Origin: Pedobacter sp. W3I1
GTDB lineage: Bacteria > Bacteroidota > Bacteroidia > Sphingobacteriales > Sphingobacteriaceae
Assembly (NCBI RefSeq): GCF_030816015.1
Contig: NZ_JAUSXN010000001.1
Location: 4,030,001 to 4,094,000 of the forward strand
DNA: 64,000 nt
Reading direction: 5' to 3'
Below are positions 38,083 through 48,774 of the stretch, one piece after another (the stretch's first letter is position 1; every line of letters begins with the position of its first letter). The translations under genes were made by a program, and so were the position numbers. The notes beneath the pieces are model-generated. The model was not told the origin of the DNA. It saw only the letters and a program-made list of their open reading frames with translations, and did no database searches.

Positions 38083-41000
38083 CTATTTACCTTTTTTAAC
38101 TGTGGTATTAATATTATTGGAAAACGGCTTGCGGAATTTTTTAATGTACTGCGATGGATTCATGTTAAAGAGCTTATAAAACTGCTCTCTAAAATATTTC
38201 GGATCGTTAATACCCACCATATAAGAAGTTTCCTGAATGGTTTTGTCGGTATTGATAAAAATTTCAGCGGCTTTCCTCAATCTGATGAAACGGATAAAGC
38301 CATTTGATGATTGACCAGAAATGGATTTTATTTTGCGGTAAAGATTAGATCTCGACATACCAATAGCCGCAGTCAACGTATCGATATTAAAATCGGGATC
38401 GATCAGGTGTTCTTCTACAATACGGATACAGTTATCTAAAAACTCTTTGTATTCTGCAGAGATTTTGGTGCTGTTAGAATTGAGGGTAATTTCGTTATAA
38501 AAGTATTTTTGCAGGGCATTTTTACTTTTTAATATACTGGCTACCCTCGCTTTTAAAAAATCTTTATCAAAAGGTTTACTAATGTAATCGTCGGCACCAC
38601 CTTCTATTCCTTTAAGTTTAACCTCTGGTGCAGAAATAGCGGTAAGCAGGATAATCGGAATGTGAGAAATAGCTACATCTTCCTTTATTTTACTACAAAG
38701 TTCTATCCCGGTTATGCCATCCATCATTACATCACATATAATAATATCGGGCAACAGTTCTTTAGCCATATCATACCCATCTTCTCCATTGCTCGCTTCA
38801 TAAAGGTGATAATCCATTCTAAAAACCTGCTTTAGATACGCTCTGATCTCGATGTTATCATCAATAATCAACAGCGTTTTCGAATCTAAAGCAAGCTGAC
38901 TATCCAGTAATGGCTCTTCTGCAGCTTCTACAATTTTATTGGCCGTTATTTCATCTTCTATCAATTCTTTAAATAACGACGAATCGGTATCTACCAATGC
39001 CTCCTGCAAAATTACCGCATCTTTAAAATGGCTTATGCCTCTTAATAAACCAATATTAAATGCTGTACCTTTATTTTCAACGCTGGTATAACTTATCGTT
39101 CCACCATGCATTTCTATAAAATTCTTCGCCAGGTACAAACCTATACCGAAACCTCCTTTTGCTGATTTATTTCCTGGATCCTGATAAAATTTTTCATAGA
39201 GTTTTTCTCCTGCAAAGCTGGTAATGCCGCAACCTGTATCTTCAATACCAACCACTATATTTTCTTGGCGGCTGTCTACAATCATTTTAACCGTACCACC
39301 TTCAGGTGTAAATTTTATAGCATTTGAAAGAAGATTAAAAAACACAATCTCTATTTTTTCCCTATCAGCATAAAAAGGAATCACTTCATCGGCACATATA
39401 AACTCAAATACGATATTTTTAGATCTGGCCTGGTGTACAAAGCAAAGAAATACCTCCTTACACAAACTCACCAGATTTACCGGAGCTACTTTTAATTTTT
39501 CGCCGTAAGTATCTGCTTTCCTGAACAATAACAGTTGATCTACCAAACTTAAAAGGCGTTTGGCATTCCTGTAAACAATATTTAAATCAGTGGTATCAAC
39601 ATTTTTATCGTTTTTGTATAAAAGCTCTTTAACCGGATTAATAATTAGCGTAAGTGGTGTACGGAACTCATGCGATACATTGGTAAAAAAAGAAAGTTTC
39701 TTCTCGCTCAGTTCTTTCTCTTTTTCACTTTCAATATGCGCCAGTTTCACCTGAAATTCGAGGTTTGCCCGATGCTCACGGTACTTAAGGTAGGCATAAA
39801 TTACCCCAAAGAAAGCCAGTCCATAAATACAAAAAGCCCACCAGGCACGGTACCATGGCGGTGTAATGGTAATCCCGATCGAATTGCCCTGCATATTCCA
39901 GATCCCATCATTATTTGATGCCCTTACCTTTAATACATATTTACCGGGATTTAAATTGGTGTAGGTAACTTTGTGCTCACTTCCACTATAATTCCATTTC
40001 TTATCGAAACCTTCGAGAAAATAAGCATACTTGTTTTTTTCGGAAAGGGTATAATTGAGTGATACAAAACCAAAAGAGAGCACACTCTGGCTGTAGGGCA
40101 ATGTAATCTCCTTGGTCATGTACACCGGTAATTTTAACGGAGAATCATCACCAGGCAGAATTAATTTATTGAAAATAGAAAAATCGGAAAAATAAACGGC
40201 TGGAGCCGTTTTATTATATTTTAGCTGTTGTGGATTAAAATAAACGATGCCTTTACTGCCGGCGAGATAAATTTCGCCTTTTGCATTTTTGCAGATAGCT
40301 GAATTGGCATAAACACCGTCTTTCTCATCGTAATTTTTCACCATTTTGGTTACAGGGTCAAACAGCGAGATCCCCTGTTCGGTTGTTACCCATAACCTGC
40401 CATTATTATCTTCCACCAGATCAGTAAAAACATTGCTAGCAAAACCGTTTTGCTTTGAATATATTTCGAAAGTATTGGTTTTAGCTACATATTTATTCAG
40501 GCCATCGCGGGTGCAAACCCAAACATTTTGGTGCGAATCCAGATAAAGGCTATTTACAATGTTATTGCTAATGCCACCTTTTCTTGAATTATTGATCATG
40601 TAATTGCTAAACTTTCTGGTTTTAGGATTAAAACGGCTGAGCCCACTTCCGTATGTGCCTATCCAAACATTGCCCTGCGCATCTTTTAAAAGGCAGTACA
40701 AATGGTTATTACTTAATGAAGCCTGGTTTTTAGGGTCGTTAAAGTAATGTGTATAACTGCGGGTTTTATCGTTGTAAACTTTCAAACCCGCATCGGTAGC
40801 CAAATAATATTCGTTATTATTTACCTCAATTAAATCTCTAAAAACATCTTCATTAAAAAAGCTACCAAGTGCCGAACGGTGATGATGGTGAACAAATTTA
40901 TGCTCTTTCTCGTCGTAACGATCAAAACCATTTTCACCCATTACCCAAAGCCTGCCATTTAAATCGGTAGATAGGTTAATAATATCAGAGCTGGATAAAC

Positions 41001-42207
41001 TATTCGGATTACTGGTATGCAGCAGTTTAATTACGGAACGATTATCGGGATTATATTTAAACAAGCCTTTATTTGTGCCTACCCAAAAATCCTTTCCATA
41101 ACTAATGATAGATTTGATGTCTGCCTGCCCAAAAGGAAGGGAAATAAAATTAAATTTATACTGGTTAAAGTCTATTTTACTGAGACCATTTTTACCACAA
41201 ACCCAGATCATTCCTGTTTTATCCCGGTATAGACCTCCGTTGGCAAAAAATTCGAGTTCTTCTATTTTCTCCCATTTATTTAATTCGGTGTTTACCCAAA
41301 ATAATCCGGCGTTTCCGCCAACCAACATCTTTTTTGCACCTAAATTCAATACATTAAATACTGAATTGTTACCGGTGCCTTTACTGCTATAAGTACTAAA
41401 TTTCCCTGTTTTCGGATCAAATCTGAACAGATCGCCTTTCCAATAACATCCAACCCATATCATGCCATCAGCATCTATACTAAGTGTCCAGATATCATTT
41501 GGATTTTTTTCGCCCGCTACTTCCTTTTGCGTGTAATTGGTAAAGCTTTGAGTTTTTTGATCAAATTTATTTAGTCCTTTGCTCCAGTTGCCTAACCATA
41601 AGTTACCTTCTTTATCTTCTGCAATAGCATTAACCGATTTCCCTTTAATGGCATTTGGATTTTTAATGTCTGGCTGATAAACGGTAAAAGATTTTGAGTT
41701 TTTGTTAAAAAGGTTAAAACCATCATCGGTACCTACCCAAAGTTTATTGCCTCTATCAATGAGTAGCGACCATATTTTATTATTGCTCAGTGATGTTCTC
41801 CTGTTTTCTTTATGATAAAAACGCTCAAATTTCTCCGTTACAGGATCAAATTTATTTAAACCATTCATGGTACCCACCCAAAAGACACCATTGCTATCTT
41901 CTACTACAGCATTGATATAGTTATTGGTTAGTGAAGTGGTATCGCCAGGAATATTTACATAAATTTTAAATGAGTAACCATCGAACTTGCAGAGGCCATT
42001 TTCTGTTCCCACCCATATAAATCCTCTTTTATCTTTTAAGGCAGCTGTTGTACTTTTTGATGGAAGACCTTCATTTATACCATATGTTTTGATAACATAG
42101 TGGCTGGTTATTACTGGCTGATTATTTATATCGAATACCTGCGCTCTAACATTGGTAAAGAGCAATAAAAATTGTAGAATAAAATAAGTCAGCCTAATAA
42201 ATCTCAT
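38083..42207 (-). CDS. Hybrid two-component system sensor-regulator (HTCS)
   Basis: About 1374 residues holding a whole two-component system. It has a signal peptide (about 1-22), a periplasmic array of reg_prop propeller repeats (about 40-690, recurring FWVGTMNGLNKFDP-like units), a Y_Y_Y domain (about 700-780), a membrane segment (about 790-810), HisKA with VSHEFRTPLTLI (H near 845), HATPase with GFGIGLYLAKN, a receiver with the phosphoacceptor in IIICDVMMDG (D near 1158), and an AraC HTH (about 1260-1365, ETSYMVGINDPKYFREQF). HTCS proteins bind an oligosaccharide in the periplasm and switch on the adjacent PUL. It is upstream of and co-oriented with SusC. The ATG at 42207 directly before the signal peptide is preferred to one at 42234. 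Confidence 0.95.
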   Translation of the reverse strand: MRFIRLTYFILQFLLLFTNVRAQVFDINNQPVITSHYVIKTYGINEGLPSKSTTAALKDKRGFIWVGTENGLCKFDGYSFKIYVNIPGDTTSLTNNYINAVVEDSNGVFWVGTMNGLNKFDPVTEKFERFYHKENRRTSLSNNKIWSLLIDRGNKLWVGTDDGFNLFNKNSKSFTVYQPDIKNPNAIKGKSVNAIAEDKEGNLWLGNWSKGLNKFDQKTQSFTNYTQKEVAGEKNPNDIWTLSIDADGMIWVGCYWKGDLFRFDPKTGKFSTYSSKGTGNNSVFNVLNLGAKKMLVGGNAGLFWVNTELNKWEKIEELEFFANGGLYRDKTGMIWVCGKNGLSKIDFNQYKFNFISLPFGQADIKSIISYGKDFWVGTNKGLFKYNPDNRSVIKLLHTSNPNSLSSSDIINLSTDLNGRLWVMGENGFDRYDEKEHKFVHHHHRSALGSFFNEDVFRDLIEVNNNEYYLATDAGLKVYNDKTRSYTHYFNDPKNQASLSNNHLYCLLKDAQGNVWIGTYGSGLSRFNPKTRKFSNYMINNSRKGGISNNIVNSLYLDSHQNVWVCTRDGLNKYVAKTNTFEIYSKQNGFASNVFTDLVEDNNGRLWVTTEQGISLFDPVTKMVKNYDEKDGVYANSAICKNAKGEIYLAGSKGIVYFNPQQLKYNKTAPAVYFSDFSIFNKLILPGDDSPLKLPVYMTKEITLPYSQSVLSFGFVSLNYTLSEKNKYAYFLEGFDKKWNYSGSEHKVTYTNLNPGKYVLKVRASNNDGIWNMQGNSIGITITPPWYRAWWAFCIYGLAFFGVIYAYLKYREHRANLEFQVKLAHIESEKEKELSEKKLSFFTNVSHEFRTPLTLIINPVKELLYKNDKNVDTTDLNIVYRNAKRLLSLVDQLLLFRKADTYGEKLKVAPVNLVSLCKEVFLCFVHQARSKNIVFEFICADEVIPFYADREKIEIVFFNLLSNAIKFTPEGGTVKMIVDSRQENIVVGIEDTGCGITSFAGEKLYEKFYQDPGNKSAKGGFGIGLYLAKNFIEMHGGTISYTSVENKGTAFNIGLLRGISHFKDAVILQEALVDTDSSLFKELIEDEITANKIVEAAEEPLLDSQLALDSKTLLIIDDNIEIRAYLKQVFRMDYHLYEASNGEDGYDMAKELLPDIIICDVMMDGITGIELCSKIKEDVAISHIPIILLTAISAPEVKLKGIEGGADDYISKPFDKDFLKARVASILKSKNALQKYFYNEITLNSNSTKISAEYKEFLDNCIRIVEEHLIDPDFNIDTLTAAIGMSRSNLYRKIKSISGQSSNGFIRFIRLRKAAEIFINTDKTIQETSYMVGINDPKYFREQFYKLFNMNPSQYIKKFRKPFSNNINTTVKKGK

Positions 42208-42274
42208 AGTTGAACAACAAAATTGATAGAGCATGCCTTAGCCAAACCCCGTCTCTTTTGAAATAGACGAGTTG

Positions 42275-42305
42275 TAAAGATACAATTTGCAAACTTATTA
42301 CCGAA
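42275..42305 (-). promoter_or_regulatory. Possible promoter of the HTCS gene
   Basis: On the minus strand TTCG (42305-42302), a 19-base spacer and TATCTTTA (42282-42275) approximate the Bacteroidota promoter. The predicted leader is about 60 bases. Confidence 0.4.
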
Positions 42306-42334
42306 TCTATTCTTGTATTCAAGTTAGTGCCAAT

Positions 42335-42365
42335 AAAAAAGAGGCCGATTAAAACCGACCTCTTC
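42335..42365 (-). terminator. Terminator after the GH31 gene
   Basis: On the minus strand GAAGAGGTCGG pairs with CGGCCTCTTTTTT around a short loop and is followed by T residues, 19 bases past the GH31 stop. It separates the GH31 unit from the HTCS gene. Confidence 0.8.
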
Positions 42366-42383
42366 GCATACTAATTACACTAA

Positions 42384-45300
42384 CTAAAATATAACTGAAT
42401 TGAGATTCTTATCTACTAAAATGCCTTCGCTAAGCTTAAGCCCGAATTGTAGTTTCCGTTTTGCTTTTAATTTCAGGATAAACAGATCAGTCGTTTCATT
42501 TAAAGCATCTTTGTTGCCTATGTTTACAAAGGTTGGATATAGCACCTTGGCACCATTGGTGTGCAGCCGATCGTTGGTCAGGTTATCCATCTGTTTGGTG
42601 TTTAAAGGCTGAACGCTTACAAAATCATAATCCTGTGCATTGTATGGCAGCGCAAAACTTAAAGCATTTACTGATTTCAGGTTTACTCCCTTTACTTTAA
42701 TTTCGATAATTTCGCCTTTGTTGTAAGCTTGTTTAGCGGTACTGATTTCTAGTTTACCTGCAACTTTATCAATTTTAGCATTTTTTACACCTCCTTCAAG
42801 CTGTGTAGCCACAACCGAAACATCGTAAGCATCAATCAGGTTATTTTTGTTGATATCACCATTGCTGATATAACCTTCAAAATCGGCATCACCTTTTCTT
42901 AAACCAGTATAATTGATGTATGAAGTTAAATCGTTCTTATCAATTAAACGGTCGTTATTGATATCGCCCGGAAGATAACTTTCGGTACCAGGAATCTTAA
43001 ATACATATAACTCTCTACCTGATCCAAAACCACCTACACCATCAGCAACTGCAATTTTAATGTAACGTGCTGCAGGATGCGCTGTAAAATTAAATAGTTT
43101 AATTTCGTCGTTATTGGCCCATTCAAATGCGCCAGCTTCTGTCCAGATTTCTTTATTGTTGCTATAAAACACTTTACCTTTTAATAAAATCCCGTTCCCT
43201 TTTCCCGTGCGTGGCAGGTAGTGGAATTTATCCAGTTGGTTGATCGATTTGAGATCAATGATCATATCAAAAGGAACTGCCTTAACAACCCATTTGGTAT
43301 GCCAGGTATTACCTTCGTCATAATCGAACAATTTATTGATACCAGAGCCTCCTTGATTTTCGACTGTAGTTTCGGCTACAATACCCTGAATAGCAAACTC
43401 TAGCGGATTAGTTTTAGTAGTTGCTTTAATTTCTGTCCAATCAGAATAACCATCTTTATTTACTGCACGCAGTTTAAATGAATAAGGTGTTTCAGCCAAC
43501 AAGCCATCAAACATCAAAGCAGTATCACGGATCGTAGTATAATGCATATCGTTAAAATCGATTTCATAAAAATCTGCATTGCTCACTTTGGTCCAGCCTG
43601 GGGTAAGCGTATAGGCTTCTCTGTTTTTATCAGTCACCTTTGCATTAACAGGAGCGGTTAATTTGCCTATTGACAAACGTTGTTTATCTGCAGGCTCAAA
43701 TTTAAACCCGTCAATACTAAGTGTTACCGGATTGAGGGTAATATTGGTAGATTGAAGTTTAACCAGCAACTGAGGATTTTTAACCATTGCCACACTTTCA
43801 AACTCGCTTCCTTTTGTTGCAAAACGGTTTAAGTTTGGTATGGCATCGTAGAAATACACATTAACCTGCTTCAAAAATTCTTCTTTCGAGTTTACTTCTA
43901 TTAGTTTGACTTTATTGTTCCCAACTCTTGCCGTTAATCTTTTCGGTTTTTCGGTAACGTTAATCACAAATTCAGTTGTTTTTTCTTTCACAAAGCCATC
44001 AAAATCGCCCTTTGAAGGATGAATGGTAACCAAGGCATTGTTTTTTTGATTTAGTTCTGATTCGATTAAAGTAGAAGCGCCCTTTCCTAATTTATAAGCC
44101 TCCGTTGCACCGTCATCATCGTATTCAGTAAATGAAGTTTTTCCAAAAGGATACAATTCATAGATGCGGTTTGCTTTATTGATTTCAGCAACATGGTTAT
44201 TCGGATTCGTCATCGGAATAATAGCCCCATTTTTCACAAAAACAGGCAACTTCCATAACGGTGCATCAAAACTGTTAAGGATGCTGTTTCCTGTATATTT
44301 TTCTCCTGTGAAATAATCAATCCATGTTCCTTCCGGGAGGTAAATGCCATTGCGGATATCGTTACCTTTCTCATCTGATTTGGTTGCCTGATAAATTGGC
44401 GCTACTAAGAAAGAAGGCCCGTATAGATATTGATATTGTGTTGAAGTACCTTTGGTATAGGCATTTGGATACTCCAGAAACATCGCTCTGATGATCGGCA
44501 ATCCGGTAACAGCTTCTCTTGCCACACTATAAGTATACGGAATCAGCGCTGATTTCAGTTTTAAATAATTGCGGTTGATTGATGCTACAGGCTCGCCTAA
44601 TGCGTGTGGATATTTTTCGTTAGCTCCCCAACCGTCCATATTTAATTCCATTGGCGTAAAGGTTTTCCATTGGAAATCCCGCGTATTAATGGTCAGGTTT
44701 TTACCACCAAAAATACCATCCATATCAGAAGTAATATTGGGTTGACCTGATAAACCAGAGCCTAAATAAGTAGGAATGTGGAAACGGATATATTCCCAAA
44801 CACCACCAGTTTGATCACCTGACCAAATACTGGCATAACGTTGGGTTCCCGCCCAGCCATCTAATGAGATGATAAATGGACGACTGCTATTGCCATAATA
44901 AGGCATAATCTGCGCCACATCTGCAACGCCATTTAACCCGAACGAATAACCTGCACCAACCCATGCCACATCGGTTTTTAAAACACGCACACCAGCATCT
45001 CTGACTTCCTTAATCATATCGCGCTGTAATAAAGGGCTTACTTCTGGTTTCGGATGAAGATCAGACTGTGTCCATAAACCAATTTCTACGCCATTTTTAC
45101 GGGCGTAATCGCCAAAACTCTTTAAGTTTTGAATATTGCCATCCAATGTTTCGGCCTGGCCATAACCTGCACCATAACCATCATTTGGAAGTACCCAGCC
45201 CAAAGGCATATCATGTTTTTTATAACGATCAATCACAGCACGGGCTGAAAACTGATAATTGTTTTTTTCACCGTTAAGCGATTCCTTTACACCGCCATTA

Positions 45301-46275
45301 TCTTTCTGGCTTTCTTTGTAACGTTTGCCATCTTCAAATAAGGTTCCTTTTTCATCTTCTTTCCAAAAATCGCGGTTGTAAGCGTTTAAATGTCCTTGAT
45401 AGAAACCAAATTTTGGCAACAAAATCGGATTTCCGGTAAGTTGATAAAAATCGTTCAATAAAGGTACTGCTCCATCGTTAATCATAAAAAATTGCATCCA
45501 GGTAATCGGTTTCGTGCGCCAATTTTACCAATCCTTTTTCTTTAGCACCAAAATTGTAATTTCCTTTACTGAAGGTATACCACATTACAGCATAACCATT
45601 GGTAGACCAATAAAAAGGTGTTGGCGAAGCTACCCCTCCATCTGTCCAGGAATTTTGGTTTTCGATAGAAATATTTCTTCCCTTGTGTGAGAAACGGCCG
45701 TTCTGTACACCACCACCATAAAAATATTCCTGTGGATTTTCTTTTAAGCTAAGGCTTACTTTTCCTTTCTCGAATTGAATCGGCGCTAATTCTTCAACAG
45801 CTACAGCTTGTGTAGCAAGGTTAATAATTTTGATCAGCGAGGTGTTTTTATCGAAAAGAACAGTAATCTTACCCGTAGATATGAACAGTTGATTACCCTC
45901 ATCCTTAATATCCAGTTTTGAAACAGGTCTGCGCGGGTTTTCTACCAAAATTTTGGCTTCTGGTTTGGCTTCCGGATCGCGTATAAAACCTCCTGTAGGA
46001 TCTTCGAAAAGGCGGAAAATATGATCGCCATAAAAATCTAAGGTCAAGCGTTGGTTATCAGAAAGCAACAATTCTACCGTGGTGGTATTAATCTTTTTTG
46101 CACCAAGCACTTTCGTAACCTTTTGTGCTACCTGATTGGTTTTCTGAGCAGCCGGTTGAGCAGAAACAAAAAACGGAGAGGTGATTAAAAAAAACGCAAA
46201 TACCAAAACAACGCTTTTAGGCTGATTTTTGGAATTGGTTATTTTAAAGTTTTTGAAAAAGTAATGCGGGGTCAT
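42384..46275 (-). pseudogene. GH31 alpha-glycosidase with FN3, F5/8C, dockerin and cohesin-like domains (frameshifted)
   Basis: Two reading frames form one gene. The first (46275-45478, signal peptide and GH31 N-terminal sandwich, ending ETDYLDAIFYD) breaks at a run of six T (plus-strand A6, 45486-45491). The second (45497-42384) continues FFMINDGAVPLLNDFYQLTG. With five T the text would read YLDAIFMINDGAV without a break, giving about 1290 residues. The catalytic barrel has the nucleophile D in VLKTDVAW and acid/base region WSGDQTGGVWE. After the barrel and its sandwiches come an FN3-like domain, an F5/8 type C (discoidin) domain, a dockerin-like pair of calcium loops (GDINNDRLIDKND and GDINKNNLIDAYD) and a cohesin-like C-terminal sandwich. 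GH31 covers alpha-glucosidases and alpha-xylosidases. Whether the break is real or a sequencing error cannot be told here. Confidence 0.85.
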
Positions 46276-46489
46276 TAAAGGTTTGATTTGGTTATGTGTT
46301 TATATGCTAGACAAGCAAAACAGTTAGTTGCTGTGGGCTAAAGTTAATAAACACATTAAAGGAATTAGCGCGTTTTTGCAGACAAAGACCGCGCAATCGT
46401 TTGCCTATCAAATTTTTTACCCGGAATGATTTTATTGTCATCGCCAATAAGTTCAGGACATTAAAGCTAGATGCCCACTCTCTTTTATA

Positions 46490-46985
46490 CTATAAGCCAT
46501 TAAGAATGTTAAGTTTTCATCGCTCAGATCCTGCGATCGTCATCCTGAACTTGTTTCAGGATCTATCTGGCTTGAATATTTTGCCACGGAAGCACAGATT
46601 TGCACGGAATTTAATTTACCTTTTTGCTTTTAGCTTATTCTTTCAGCTTTGCCTTTTCTAACATTAAGCAGTTAAGGACATTAAGATTTCATAGCTCAGA
46701 TCCTGCGATCGTCATCCTGAACTTGTTTCAGGATCTAAAATTGAGTCATTCTAAATTTATTCAGGATCTTTTTGGTTAGCTTTTTTGCCATGGAAGCACA
46801 GATTTGCACGGAATTTAATTTAGCTTTTTGCTTTCAGATTTTGCCTTTTTTACCATTAAGCAGTTAAGGACATTAAGATTTTTATAGCTCAGATTCAGCG
46901 ATCGTCCTCCTGAACTTGTTTCAGGATCTAAAATTGTGTAATTCTAAATTTATTTCAGAATCTTTATGGTTAGTTTTTTACCACA
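46490..46985. repeat. Array A of long intergenic repeats (3 copies)
   Basis: Three imperfect copies of a unit of 170-195 bases lie between the GH31 and GH28 genes. Anchors GCGATCGTC begin at 46533, 46705 and 46899. Each copy has a segment ATTAAG-CAGTTAAGGACATTAAG, then the palindrome ATCCTGAACTTGTTTCAGGAT, then in two of the three GCCA-GGAAGCACAGATTTGCA. No reading frame persists through them. The rest of the 46276-47009 gap holds nothing else I can name. Confidence 0.8.
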
Positions 46986-47009
46986 GTTAATGAACAAATG
47001 ACCAATGAA

Positions 47010-48556
47010 CTAATAAACCACTTCGGAACTATTGTTCACGACATATTGGGGTTTGGTACCTGTTACTGATTGTACTGCAGTGAATTTTATCTTCTCTGCA
47101 TCGTTCACCATAATTTTTGACTGCTCTGGCAGTGTGATATTGGTAAAAGTTACATTTCGCAAGCGGTGAGCAGGATCTTTAAAACCGTTGATATCAATCG
47201 CTGCGACTGCATTTGAAGCCATAGACATATCGATATTTTTGAATACAAAATTTTCGAAAGTTGGTATTTGCGGTGCGGCTTCGCCATCGTTGTTGTAGTT
47301 AACTGCTGAGTAGATGGTAATCTGTAAAAGTTGGCAATCTGCTACGGTTACATTTTTCACATAACCACCTCTATCTTTTGTTCCTTTTATCTGCATGCCG
47401 TGCAATAGTTTCCCTGCCTTGCAATCCTGTACCAAAACGTTGCTTACCCCGCCCGACATTTCGCTACCAATCGAAATACCATGGCCACGTTTAAAGTCGC
47501 AATCTGTTATCCGTACATTTTTAGTTGGTTTAGCTACAAAAAAGCCTTCAGGATTTTTACCAGATTTAATGGCAATACAATCATCACCAGTGTCGAAAGT
47601 ACAGTTAAAAATATAAGTGTCAGTAGAAGAATCAGGATCTATACCATCCCCATTACGGATGTTTACGGTTATAATGTTTAAATTTTGACAGGTTATGTTA
47701 TTACTATAAATATAATGAATGGTCCAGCAAGGAGGTTCAGTAATCGTTAAATCAGAAAGACTTACGTTCTGACAGTTCATTAAGCAAACTAAACGGCCTC
47801 TGCTTCTTATTCCACTGGCTTTGATCATCGCATCACCAAGTTTTTTCCCTCCGCCACTAATGGTGCCTTTACCTGTAATTCTTAAATCTTTCACATTATA
47901 AGTTCCGTTACGGTTAAGCGTACCTGCGTTGAGTAAACTGGCGTATGTTTTCAGCTCCCAGCCTTCAAAACGGTTTAGAATCATCGGTAAATAATCCTCA
48001 ACCACTGTTGATCCTTTTAACACACCACCTTCTTCTATCCGGAGGGTCATATTACTTTTTAAATATAATGCACCTGATACAAAAATTCCTTTGGGAATAT
48101 AAACCGTGCCACCTGCACTACAGGCATTTATTGCTGTTTGAATGGCTTTCGTATTATTGGCTATACCATCTCCTTTTGCGCCGAAATCTAAAATATTGTA
48201 CGTTTTTCCTTTTGCTTTTGTTTTAAAACGGATGGCATTTAAGCTGGCGGTTTTATTCCCTTTTATACTTACACTTACTATGTACCAGGTATTTGGTATC
48301 AAATTTTCTATTGTATAATTGGTTTTTTGGGTAGCACCTTGTACTTTACCATTTAAAAAGATTTGATAAGTGATATTTGGTGCAACATATTGTTTATCCC
48401 ATAATAAGGCTACAGTATTTTCTGATAGCGTACCCGGGGCAACTAAAAGATTAAACTGATTTATGTCCGATGCACCAGCTTTAAAATACAGAAAAAAACG
48501 AACATAAGTAACACCAAAATCTTGCTTATTTTATTAATAAATATCGGTATAATCAT
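47010..48556 (-). pseudogene. GH28 polygalacturonase (frameshifted near its start)
   Basis: The main frame (47010-48302 and open upstream to about 48490) gives an FN3-like domain followed by a GH28 beta-helix: LDFGAKGDGIANNTKAIQ at its start, catalytic region NGDGIDPDSS, DTGDDCIAIKSG, RGHGISIGSE and MQIKG. This family hydrolyses alpha-1,4-galacturonan (pectin). The signal peptide MIIPIFINKISKILVLLMF starts at ATG 48556 in another phase. The join falls in a run of seven T (plus-strand A7, 48492-48498); eight T would give one frame through FFLYFKAGASD, about 515 residues. As given, export would fail. The frameshift could be real or a sequencing error. A TTG at 48302 is not a credible start because it lies inside the FN3 domain. 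Confidence 0.82.
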
Positions 48557-48774
48557 GATTAGGAAATTTATTCGGTTAGCGAAATAATGATGGGTACTAC
48601 AGTTATCTCTTTACAAATATAACTGGCTGATCAGATTAACTGTCATGCGCTATAGGGTACAATATTAAAGTAATAATGTATTTATCAAAAATGACTTTTC
48701 TTTTCGATTTACCTATTGAGGAATTAGAAGTGAAGAGTTACAGAAAGCTTCTACAGGCTTCTATAAACACGAAG

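Noticed and set aside
47010..48302. GH28 as an intact gene starting at the TTG at 48302
   Set aside because: Coding with an FN3-like domain continues upstream to about 48490 and a signal peptide lies in the other phase, so the gene is frameshifted rather than short.
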